Assembly (NCBI RefSeq): GCF_001989455.1
Contig: NZ_CP018346.1
Span: 124,001-188,000, forward strand
From: Prochlorococcus sp. RS04
GTDB lineage: Bacteria; Cyanobacteriota; Cyanobacteriia; PCC-6307; Cyanobiaceae
Direction: 5' to 3'
DNA: 64,000 nucleotides
This document shows positions 58,234-64,000 of the stretch, piece by piece (position 1 is the stretch's first letter; each line of letters starts with the position of its first letter). Position numbers and translations under genes: made by a program. The notes under the pieces are model-generated. The model was not told the DNA's origin. It saw nothing but the letters and a program-made list of their open reading frames with translations, and did no database searches.

Positions 58234-59244
58234 ATGCAATTTTCTGATAGATATCTAAGTATTTGGGTTTTCATAGCAATGTGTATTGGATCTTTATCCG
58301 GTTATTTATTTCCTAATTTATCTCAATTTATAGGGGGATTAGAACTCTCAAGAATAAATCTTCCAATAGCAATTCTTATCTGGGGAATGATTTTCCCAAT
58401 GATGTTATCAATAGATTTCAAGTCAATAATAAATTTGAAATATAAGATTAAAGGATTTTCTATTATCCTTTTTATTAATTGGTTAATAAAACCAGTTTCA
58501 ATGGCAATCATCGCAGCTTGTTTTTTATATTTTTTATATGGTAAGTTGATAGATCCTGTACTTGCTAAAGAATATATTTCTGGAATGATTCTATTAGGAA
58601 TAGCACCATGTACAGCAATGGTTTTTGTCTGGAGTAATCTAGCTAAAGGCGATCCTTTATTTACTTTAATACAAGTAGCTATTAATGATCTAATATTAAT
58701 TTTAGCCTTTCCATTATTGTCAAAAATTCTTTTAGGATTTAATAGTATAGATATCCCGTTAGATACTGTTTTCGGTTCTGTAATAATCTTTATTTTGGTA
58801 CCACTTTTTCTAGCGATATTTTTAAAAAATAGAATCCATAACGAAAAAAGAATAAAAAGTATTTTGAATAAAAGTAAAAGTTATTCGTTGTTTTTTTTAA
58901 TTCTTACAGTCTTTTTATTATTTTTTGTTCAATCAAAATCTATATTACAAAATCCTATTCATATAATCTTAATTTCAATTCCATTAATAATACAGACTCT
59001 TTTTATTTTTTATTTAACTGCTTTTTCAATGAAGTTTTTTAGGCAAAAGTATTCTATTTCCTGTCCAGGATCGATCATAGCAGCTTCAAACTTTTTTGAA
59101 CTTGCAGTAGCTGTATCGATAACTCTTTTTGGGATTAATTCAGGAGCTGCTTTAGCCACTATAGTTGGGGTACTAGTAGAAGTTCCTTTGATGCTTTATT
59201 TAGTAAATATTTCTAAGTCTTCCAAAATATTATTTATAAAGTAA
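58234..59244 (+). CDS. acr3: arsenite efflux transporter Acr3
   Basis: A 336-residue transporter of about ten spans. The family core WGMIFPMMLSIDF near residue 50, LLGIAPCTAMVFVWS with the essential Cys near 129, and the C-terminal GSIIAASNFFELAVA are clear. It exports arsenite, the product of arsenate reduction. It lies far from arsR-gap1-arsJ, so the two arsenic routes are separately placed within one phosphorus region. No arsenate reductase gene is visible here. Confidence 0.9.
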   Translation: MQFSDRYLSIWVFIAMCIGSLSGYLFPNLSQFIGGLELSRINLPIAILIWGMIFPMMLSIDFKSIINLKYKIKGFSIILFINWLIKPVSMAIIAACFLYFLYGKLIDPVLAKEYISGMILLGIAPCTAMVFVWSNLAKGDPLFTLIQVAINDLILILAFPLLSKILLGFNSIDIPLDTVFGSVIIFILVPLFLAIFLKNRIHNEKRIKSILNKSKSYSLFFLILTVFLLFFVQSKSILQNPIHIILISIPLIIQTLFIFYLTAFSMKFFRQKYSISCPGSIIAASNFFELAVAVSITLFGINSGAALATIVGVLVEVPLMLYLVNISKSSKILFIK

Positions 59245-59401
59245 TATTCTCTTCTTCAAGTTTTTTCTTTAGTTCTAGTGGCATATAAGCAATATCTTTT
59301 TTAATTGCATCTAAAGCATCTTTATACTTTTCAGGATCAGATAAAAGCGTTTTTATTAAGTTATATTGACTTTCAATTTCCTGAGAGGAAAATTTACTCA
59401 T
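59234..59401 (-). CDS. small helical protein, 55 aa
   Basis: A frame MSKFSSQEIESQYNLIKTLL... with a DPEKYKDALDAI helix and an acidic/basic tail. It overlaps the end of acr3 by 11 bp. Unknown family. Confidence 0.55.
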   Translation of the reverse strand: MSKFSSQEIESQYNLIKTLLSDPEKYKDALDAIKKDIAYMPLELKKKLEEENITL

Positions 59402-59431
59402 TTTTAAAAACTTATCACTTTTTTTATTTTA

Positions 59432-59446
59432 GATTGACTGTCAATT
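59432..59446. repeat. 15-bp near-palindrome, copy 1
   Basis: GATTGACTGTCAATT. Read on the minus strand it continues into CTAAAATAA, as in copies 3 and 4. This copy has the most perfect dyad (GATTGAC-T-GTCAAT). No gene ends here on the minus strand, so it may mark a deleted cassette. Confidence 0.6.
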
Positions 59447-59498
59447 TAATCTGTCTTTAAATATCAACTCCTAAAATAAATTTAATTTTTAAATTATT

Positions 59499-59756
59499 TT
59501 GGGTTACTTAAAAAAAGAATTTATTAAATCACTTAAAGTTAAAGGGTCCATATTTTTAATTGTGTTAATTATTGGATTTATTTACTCAAGTCCAAAATCA
59601 AAAGTAATTATTGCAAATTCTTTGACTTCTTCCGCTAAATTTTTAAACGAAACTGTAGAAATAACAGATAAAGATAGTTGGTTTTCTGAACCTGATTTCA
59701 TTTTTAGTCTTAGGTTAAAATTACGAGAATTATTGAGAGGAACTCAAAGAGGTTGA
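59499..59756 (+). CDS. small membrane protein, 85 aa
   Basis: The start is a TTG. One membrane span (SIFLIVLIIGFIYSS) lies near residues 17-31 and the rest is a soluble, charged domain. It resembles in layout the 70-aa protein at 60147 on the other strand (membrane span, then a helix with FLNETV or FLFKTV and a W-containing KDSWF/NKWYEKR segment), so the two may be distant relatives. Confidence 0.5.
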   Translation: MGYLKKEFIKSLKVKGSIFLIVLIIGFIYSSPKSKVIIANSLTSSAKFLNETVEITDKDSWFSEPDFIFSLRLKLRELLRGTQRG

Positions 59757-59782
59757 GAAGGAGCTAAATGCTAATTATGGTA

Positions 59783-59797
59783 GATCGACTGTCAATC
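59783..59797. repeat. 15-bp near-palindrome, copy 2
   Basis: GATCGACTGTCAATC on the plus strand; it overlaps the stop codon of the minus-strand dimeric-barrel gene at 59792. Confidence 0.75.
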
Positions 59798-60100
59798 GTG
59801 ATATCCAACTTTAGAAACAATATTTCCTGAAACAGGGTCAGTAACACCAAGTTCTGGAGACAACTCTTCCATAAATCCTCTAACCTCATCAAGGTGAGCA
59901 ATCATAGCTGGTCTTTGAGCTGAAATAGCTTCTGCACTTTTCCAGATCCCAACAAAACAGTAATCATAATTTCCAGTTTTAGCGATATATCTTTGAGTCA
60001 TCCCCTCAAAACTTGTTTTATCTATTACTTCGAAATACTTATCTACACAATCAGACTTTAATTTAAATCGAACAACATTCATGAAATTTTGAGCAGTCAT
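59792..60100 (-). CDS. antibiotic-biosynthesis-monooxygenase-like dimeric barrel protein
   Basis: A 102-residue protein of the dimeric alpha-beta barrel type (VRFKLKSDCVDKYFEVID, then YCFVGIWKSAEAISAQRPAMIAHLDEVRGF), which includes quinol monooxygenases and EthD proteins. No cofactor motif is required in such folds. Its stop codon lies within a repeat copy. Function unknown. Confidence 0.65.
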   Translation of the reverse strand: MTAQNFMNVVRFKLKSDCVDKYFEVIDKTSFEGMTQRYIAKTGNYDYCFVGIWKSAEAISAQRPAMIAHLDEVRGFMEELSPELGVTDPVSGNIVSKVGYHD

Positions 60101-60125
60101 AAAAAAAGAGGGTTTTTATACCCTC
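60101..60125 (-). terminator. terminator behind repeat copy 3
   Basis: On the minus strand GAGGGT-ATAAAA-ACCCTC followed by seven Ts that run directly into the ATG of the next gene at 60100. It ends transcription of the 70-aa gene. Confidence 0.75.
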
Positions 60126-60133
60126 CAATTTTA

Positions 60134-60148
60134 GATCGACTGTCAATC
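60134..60148. repeat. 15-bp near-palindrome, copy 3
   Basis: GATCGACTGTCAATC, identical to copies 2 and 4. It overlaps the stop codon of the minus-strand gene at 60147 and is followed by a terminator hairpin. Confidence 0.8.
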
Positions 60149-60359
60149 AATAAGCAGTTCCTCCTAATTTCTCAAGTAATTCATACTTATCTCTTTTCTC
60201 ATACCACTTATTTAAATCTTCTTCACTTACTGTTTTAAATAAAAATAAGGATATCTTTTCTAAATAATCAGCAATATAAATTCTTGAAATTGGGTTTAGA
60301 GAAACATAAATTATGGTAATTAAAACTAATAAAAGTTCAACTAGGAGTATGCGTTTCAT
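60147..60359 (-). CDS. small membrane or secreted protein, 70 aa
   Basis: The N-terminus MKRILLVELLLVLITIIYV is a signal anchor; a charged helical domain with WYEKRDKYELLEKLGG follows. Layout resembles the 85-aa protein at 59499. The stop codon lies in a repeat copy. Family unknown. Confidence 0.55.
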   Translation of the reverse strand: MKRILLVELLLVLITIIYVSLNPISRIYIADYLEKISLFLFKTVSEEDLNKWYEKRDKYELLEKLGGTAY

Positions 60360-60367
60360 TCAGAAAT

Positions 60368-60937
60368 TTAAATTGAAGTTCCTTTTTTGAGCTTTGACGA
60401 GGAATCATTTTCTGGAAAAATCTGTTTTATATTTTCTGGAAAGAAAAACTCTAATTGCCTCCTTAAATCACCTTCATATAAATAGTCTTTTGTTGAGACT
60501 TTAAAAGTATCTCTTACTAATCGAACATTTATTTTTTCCTTTTTACCTGCCTCATTAATTCTTGATAAAACTAATTTAATTGGCTTATCTTTTGGTCCTT
60601 TTATGAGAGAAACAGCTTCATTTATACCCATTCCTTTAGTTGATTTGCCATCTATTTTTATGATTACATCATTTGGTTTAATGTCAGCTGAAGCAGCAGG
60701 TGAATCATTTATTACAGATTGAATAGTTAATTCAGCAGTGTCACTATTGAGAAAAAGCCTTATTCCAATCCCTGATATTTCCTTATCTTTTTTATGAGAT
60801 AGTTTTTTATTAGTTTTCACACATCCTGCATAATCTCGTGCTTCTAAACATTTTTTATGTAATTCATCAGATATTTCAGCATTAACAGCAGTTGGTAAAG
60901 CGAGGGCAGCTAGTAATGGGAGTAGTAAGCGTTTCAT
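60368..60937 (-). CDS. secreted PDZ-domain protein
   Basis: A 189-residue exported protein: signal peptide MKRLLLPLLAALALPTAVNA, a short Cys-containing segment (KKCLEARDYAGCVK), then one PDZ domain (ISGIGIRLFLNS...SVINDSPAASADIKPNDVIIKIDG...GMGINEAVSLIKGPKDKPIKLVL) typical of C-terminal processing peptidases, but without the protease domain. It may bind peptides or act as an adaptor in the periplasm. It sits 4 bp after the cupredoxin gene and is probably cotranscribed. Confidence 0.8.
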   Translation of the reverse strand: MKRLLLPLLAALALPTAVNAEISDELHKKCLEARDYAGCVKTNKKLSHKKDKEISGIGIRLFLNSDTAELTIQSVINDSPAASADIKPNDVIIKIDGKSTKGMGINEAVSLIKGPKDKPIKLVLSRINEAGKKEKINVRLVRDTFKVSTKDYLYEGDLRRQLEFFFPENIKQIFPENDSSSKLKKGTSI

Positions 60938-60941
60938 TTAT

Positions 60942-61346
60942 TTATTCAACAATAATTGAGCCTCCCATCCCAAAAGGAGCATGAGGAGAACAAACATAAT
61001 AGTATTTCCCAGCTGATACACCCGTTGTGTTCCATGATAGTTTTCCATCTTGAGTTCCAGGGTTACCTGATAATGTCCCTTTGGTTACTTGATCACCGCC
61101 TCCACGAGAAAATTCAGTCTTTATATAAAACGGATGACTAAACGCATCAACATTAAAAACAATAGTATCTCCTTTATTAACAGTAACTGTAGGATCATTC
61201 CCACTTACAGATCCATTTTTATCTTTACCACTAAGAATATAGTTTTCTATACTTTCTGCTGAAACATCAATAAAGTAAGTCTCTGACTTTGCATTCGCTG
61301 GAAATGAAAAACCTAAAAGCAAAGGCAATAATAAAAGTGAACGCAT
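60942..61346 (-). CDS. secreted cupredoxin-like copper protein
   Basis: A 134-residue blue-copper-type protein with signal peptide ending ANA. Type 1 copper ligands are all visible: His 71 (SHPFYIK), Cys 119 (YYVCSPHAPFGM), His 122 and Met 127. It differs from plastocyanin in sequence and likely serves another electron-transfer or copper-binding role in the periplasm or lumen. Confidence 0.8.
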   Translation of the reverse strand: MRSLLLLPLLLGFSFPANAKSETYFIDVSAESIENYILSGKDKNGSVSGNDPTVTVNKGDTIVFNVDAFSHPFYIKTEFSRGGGDQVTKGTLSGNPGTQDGKLSWNTTGVSAGKYYYVCSPHAPFGMGGSIIVE

Positions 61347-61373
61347 AAACTTAAGGAATTTATATAAACATAT

Positions 61374-61400
61374 TAAAAAAAAAGGAGCTAATTGCCCCTT
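61374..61400 (-). terminator. terminator behind repeat copy 4
   Basis: On the minus strand AAGGGGC-AATTA-GCTCCTT followed by a long T-run, just after a repeat copy and the stop codon of the DUF3303 gene. Confidence 0.75.
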
Positions 61401-61406
61401 ATTTTA

Positions 61407-61421
61407 GATCGACTGTCAATC
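61407..61421. repeat. 15-bp near-palindrome, copy 4
   Basis: GATCGACTGTCAATC, 8 bp after the stop codon of the minus-strand gene at 61429 and just before its terminator. Confidence 0.8.
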
Positions 61422-61428
61422 AATTAAA

Positions 61429-61749
61429 TTATCCCATCGCTGCTACTTCTTCAGCAAGTTGTTTATTTCTTAGAATAACTTCTTCATCATTAAAAACAGG
61501 AAGTACATTCCATTCAACTCCAAATTTTGCTCTCCAAATACCAAAATGTTCAGCCATTTTAAGATGACTTTCAGCTTTGCATGTTACGAAAACTTCTCCG
61601 GTTTGAGGAGCATGGACTCTACTTATCAATTCAAAGCCGTCAAAATTATCCTTAGGTGCGCCGGAAGCAATATATTGTTCAAAGAGTTTGTACCCTTCAG
61701 ATTGCGAAAGAGTATCTGGGATAACTCCATGAACGTGATAGTAAGCCAT
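61429..61749 (-). CDS. DUF3303-like protein
   Basis: A 106-residue dimeric-barrel-type protein (YYHVHGVIPDTLSQSEG, GFELISRVHAPQTGEVFVTCKAES, KFGVEWNVLPVFNDEEV). The last segment resembles DUF3303 proteins. No signal peptide. It ends next to a repeat copy and terminator. Confidence 0.65.
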   Translation of the reverse strand: MAYYHVHGVIPDTLSQSEGYKLFEQYIASGAPKDNFDGFELISRVHAPQTGEVFVTCKAESHLKMAEHFGIWRAKFGVEWNVLPVFNDEEVILRNKQLAEEVAAMG

Positions 61750-61830
61750 AATTAGAATTCAATAGTGTAGTTTCAATCTAAAAACGATAATTTAAAAAGT
61801 ATTTAATTTATCTTTAAATTTAGATTTTTA

Positions 61831-61845
61831 GATCGACTTTCAATC
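61831..61845. repeat. 15-bp near-palindrome, copy 5 (diverged)
   Basis: GATCGACTTTCAATC, one base different from copies 2-4, directly behind the stop codon of the broken gene at 61847. Confidence 0.7.
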
Positions 61846-61846
61846 T

Positions 61847-62101
61847 TTAATTAAAATCTGCTTTACCCAGTTTAGTTTTGAAGACTTTAAAAGTAAGACC
61901 ACTTTCGTTAATTGTTTCAATTACTTAATCTCCAACAGTTCCATAAAATTCAATAGACGAATCTCCGTCACACAGTCCAGCGTGAACTTCAAGATAAGCA
62001 CCGACAGGAGGGTTAACTAAATGAGCAAGAAATGCATCATCATTTTTAAAAACCTCTGACCATACAAAACGAAGTGTGCAAGATAAATTTAAATGGCCCA
62101 T
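61847..62101 (-). pseudogene. dimeric-barrel protein gene with an in-frame stop
   Basis: From the ATG at 62101 the minus-strand frame reads MGHLNLSCTLRFVWSEVF, continues VNPPVGAYLEVHAG and FYGTVGD, then meets TAA at 61927-61925. The same frame resumes VIETINESGLTFKVF and ends at 61847. A single base change (GAA to TAA) would explain it. The content looks like an antibiotic-biosynthesis-monooxygenase-type domain, and the N-terminus seems short. A repeat copy follows it, as for its neighbours. Confidence 0.6.
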
Positions 62102-62560
62102 CTGTTGCTGTCAAATTATTTCTAGGGAGTGTTTTAATTATTCTTTAATCCACTTTTTAGTCTTTAGAAATTCCAATTTATCTGTAATTGATAGGAATCT
62201 GAATTTTTTGAATCTCCCTGTTCATTTTTGTAAGAAAGCACAGCTCCGAATCTATTTTTCCTAATCATCTGCAATCCAATGGATAATTACTTTTTATTAA
62301 AAATATAACTTGCAAAAATGCCTTTCTTTTTGTTTCTTTTTTTTTCTTTTAAACAATTCATAACTTGCTTATAACTTTAAAATGTGACTCTAATAATGCA
62401 TTCAATTCTTCTAAATCAAAGCAGTGGTCTTGGATGCAGTTTTTTATAGTATTCAGCAAGTAAACTAATAATTTTTAAAAATTAAAATAATATTTTATTT
62501 TTTCTTATTCGTATCTTATTTAATTCTTAAAGAAGAGTTCATTAAATCTTTTAAGCTGTT
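62102..62560. other. decayed-looking interval
   Basis: About 460 bp with no good gene. On the minus strand 62268-62164 encodes 34 residues (MIRKNRFGAVLSYKN... ending QINWNF) that look like the last strands of an outer-membrane barrel. At 62459-62358 a TTG-started frame gives 33 residues (NTIKNCIQDHCFDLEELNAL). Both could be gene remains. Confidence 0.35.
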
Positions 62561-62563
62561 GGT

Positions 62564-62609
62564 AGCTTCTACATTCTCCTCACACGAAATAGAGAAGCTT
62601 TTTCTTTTT
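62564..62609 (+). ncRNA. second candidate RNA hairpin with CU-rich loop
   Basis: A 7-bp stem (AGCTTCT with AGAAGCT, 62564-62570 and 62593-62599) encloses a 22-nt loop with TTCTCCTCACACGAAAT and is followed by a T-rich tail, like the end of a small RNA. The core CCTCACAC(A/G)AAAT is shared with the hairpin at 45741 and recalls the Yfr1 core. Confidence 0.4.
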
Positions 62610-62623
62610 GAAATAAATTTGGT

Positions 62624-62824
62624 ATGACTTATTTTGCAGAGCCAAATTACATAGAATATGAGCTATGGTTTGATTCAAATATTAATGCAGTTGATTTAAT
62701 TAACTATTCAGATGAAAATGAATTTTGTAATTTTACGCATAAAAAATTCCATAAGATATCAAGTTTAAATTTAGTTATTGGTTCCTCAAAATATAAACAA
62801 ATGATGATTTTTTCTTTTTTCTAA
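62624..62824 (+). CDS. possible small protein, 66 aa
   Basis: A frame MTYFAEPNYIEYELWFDSN... starting 15 bp after the T-rich tail of the hairpin. It is acidic and aromatic-rich; no family is recognised. It could be real or part of the decayed stretch. The following 170 bp hold only a short minus-strand gene-like fragment (FPNQRDKTIKECIN). Confidence 0.35.
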   Translation: MTYFAEPNYIEYELWFDSNINAVDLINYSDENEFCNFTHKKFHKISSLNLVIGSSKYKQMMIFSFF

Positions 62825-62994
62825 TTTCCTTGCAGAGTTAATGCATTCCTTTATTGTTTTATCTCTCTGATTTGGAAATAGCAGAAGTAATGGATTATTC
62901 TAGTCAAAAACTAAAAAGCTTTCCTGAAAAAGTTTTTTCTGTTTTTCTCTTATTTATATTAAATATATTCCATTAACTTAATTATCTTTGATAG

Positions 62995-63396
62995 TTAAGC
63001 AGCTTCTAGATTTGATTCTTCTTGTTCAAAATTTGCTTTATTTTCCTTAATTTCTTGATTAGCCCATTGTAATAATCTTATAGATAATATTAAGTCTCCA
63101 TCTAACCATGCTCTAATAGCCATAGCTCTTCTAGGATCATAAAATTTTTTCTTTCTATACCAATCAAAAACATTCTCATCTGATTTGTCTCCATTGCATG
63201 AAAGACAAGCTGGAACACAATTTCCTGTCAAGTTTAAACCTCCTTTACTTCGTGGCAATATATGATCAATAGATTCTGAAGGTTTTCCGCAATATATGCA
63301 TCTTTTGCTCGTAAATGTATGAATAGACTTTCGCCAAAATCTTAATTTGAGCTTAGGGCATAAATCCTCTAAAAACACTGCATCATCAATATGCAT
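62995..63396 (-). CDS. HNH endonuclease
   Basis: A 133-residue HNH nuclease with a zinc-binding cysteine set, CIYC at residues 33-36 and CLSC at 64-67, around the catalytic SIDHILPRSKGG (Asp 44-His 45) and ENVFDWYRKKKFYDPR. This is the standalone type found widely in cyanobacteria, not in a restriction or CRISPR operon here. Cellular role unknown. Confidence 0.85.
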   Translation of the reverse strand: MHIDDAVFLEDLCPKLKLRFWRKSIHTFTSKRCIYCGKPSESIDHILPRSKGGLNLTGNCVPACLSCNGDKSDENVFDWYRKKKFYDPRRAMAIRAWLDGDLILSIRLLQWANQEIKENKANFEQEESNLEAA

Positions 63397-63692
63397 TAAG
63401 ATTATTCAATTAACTATATTTATGTCATATGAAATTTAAAAATAATTTAAGAAAACGTTATCTTTAAGAAATTAAATTATTTTCAAAAACCAATCATAAA
63501 ATAATTAATTTCAAATAAATTTTTAATTAATTTTCTCATCACTTTTTCTTATTTTTAGTTTGAGCTTTTACTCTTCAGAATTTGGTTATGGGAATAACAA
63601 TATACATTTAACATTTAACTTTATAACTTACCTTTTCTATATGTGGAGTCTAGTTATTTAGTTGAATATAATGAGCTAAGAATTTAAAAAAA
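63397..63692. other. 296-bp interval without a visible gene
   Basis: AT-rich sequence between the divergent HNH and 77-aa genes. I see no reading frame, hairpin or promoter element I would defend. Confidence 0.4.
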
Positions 63693-63926
63693 ATGTCTGA
63701 TAAAAAGAAAGATACAAAAAAAGATTTTAAAAAGAATAAAGCTATGCTTGCTTACGGAGTGATACAACTAGGATCAGCAGTTGTATCAGCTTTTGCCTTA
63801 GTAGCTATTGCACTAAGCTTTTGCTCATTAAAAAAAGAATCAAAGTTCTTTAATGAATGTGTTGAAGAAATGAAAGCGACTGGTTCGCAAACAGCTGATG
63901 CGGTTCGTTTCTGTACTGGTGGTTAG
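63693..63926 (+). CDS. small membrane protein, 77 aa
   Basis: A Lys/Asp-rich cytoplasmic start (MSDKKKDTKKDFKKNK), one membrane span (residues 19-43, VIQLGSAVVSAFALVAIALSF) and a C-terminal 33-residue domain with three cysteines including the span end (SFCSLKK, NECVEEM, RFCTGG). Family unknown; similar short proteins are frequent in Prochlorococcus. Confidence 0.6.
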   Translation: MSDKKKDTKKDFKKNKAMLAYGVIQLGSAVVSAFALVAIALSFCSLKKESKFFNECVEEMKATGSQTADAVRFCTGG

Positions 63927-64000
63927 CATTAGGTAAATTAAGTGTTTCCGATATTTTTATAAATAATATTTAATTTGTCTTAGTTCATATTAACCATAAA

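Noticed and set aside
59499-60359. The two small membrane proteins as a duplicated pair
   Set aside because: Similarity in layout is suggestive, but residue identity is too low to claim duplication; it is only mentioned in the entries.

Overview
The window is about 64 kb of very AT-rich, compactly coded DNA. It looks like a high-light-adapted Prochlorococcus (marine picocyanobacterium). Supporting signs are petN, thf1, sipA, pcyA without phycobilisome genes, ferredoxin-type sulfite reductase, many tiny lineage-specific proteins, and a phosphorus gene set (ptxABCD plus phnYZ). As far as I recall, that set is best known from strains such as MIT9301. The strain assignment is inference; no database search was possible. 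I see no tRNA, rRNA, CRISPR array or insertion sequence.

Region 1 (1-17.4 kb) is core genome: the 3' end of sir, a VanX-type dipeptidase, recG, an unknown gene, tsf and rpsB (with a leader that can form a pseudoknot), a glycosyltransferase, a small basic protein, devA-devC-devB, pcyA, two M16 peptidases, sipA, ftsH, clpP, thf1 and petN. petN overlaps an unannotated 46-aa membrane protein. Region 2 (17.5-24.1 kb) is a run of very small unknown proteins around a ribbon-helix-helix protein, a DUF2130 protein and a standalone IF-2 N-terminal domain. Region 3 (24.1-29.9 kb) is a four-gene DNA repair operon (exonuclease, ATP-dependent ligase, Lhr-like helicase, PdeM-like phosphoesterase).

Region 4 (30.4-48.6 kb) is the phosphate/arsenate block: pstCAB, arsR divergent from the arsenic GAPDH and arsJ, chrA, pstS, a porin, a PhoA-like esterase, phoR/phoB, then small proteins and a Crp-type regulator. 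Region 5 (48.8-59.2 kb) handles reduced phosphorus: phnD-phnC-phnE-phnE, ptxA-ptxB-ptxC-ptxD, a GNAT, phnY-phnZ, OsmC and an Acr3 arsenite exporter. Tandem NTTAA half-sites with 11-bp phasing lie in front of most of these operons and read as a PHO-box regulon. Phosphate, phosphite and methylphosphonate acquisition would thus share PhoB control, while arsenate taken up by mistake is removed by GAPDH/ArsJ and Acr3.

Region 6 (59.2-64 kb) resembles a gene-cassette island. Small secreted or dimeric-barrel genes on the minus strand carry copies of a 15-bp near-palindrome (GATTGACAGTCGATC) at their 3' ends. They are followed by decayed sequence with a nonsense-mutated gene, an HNH nuclease and a small membrane protein. 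The most novel-looking signals are two RNA hairpins sharing the loop motif CCTCACAC(A/G)AAAT (one in the phoB upstream region behind a PHO-like box), the 3'-end repeat family, the rpsB leader, and the PHO-box phasing.
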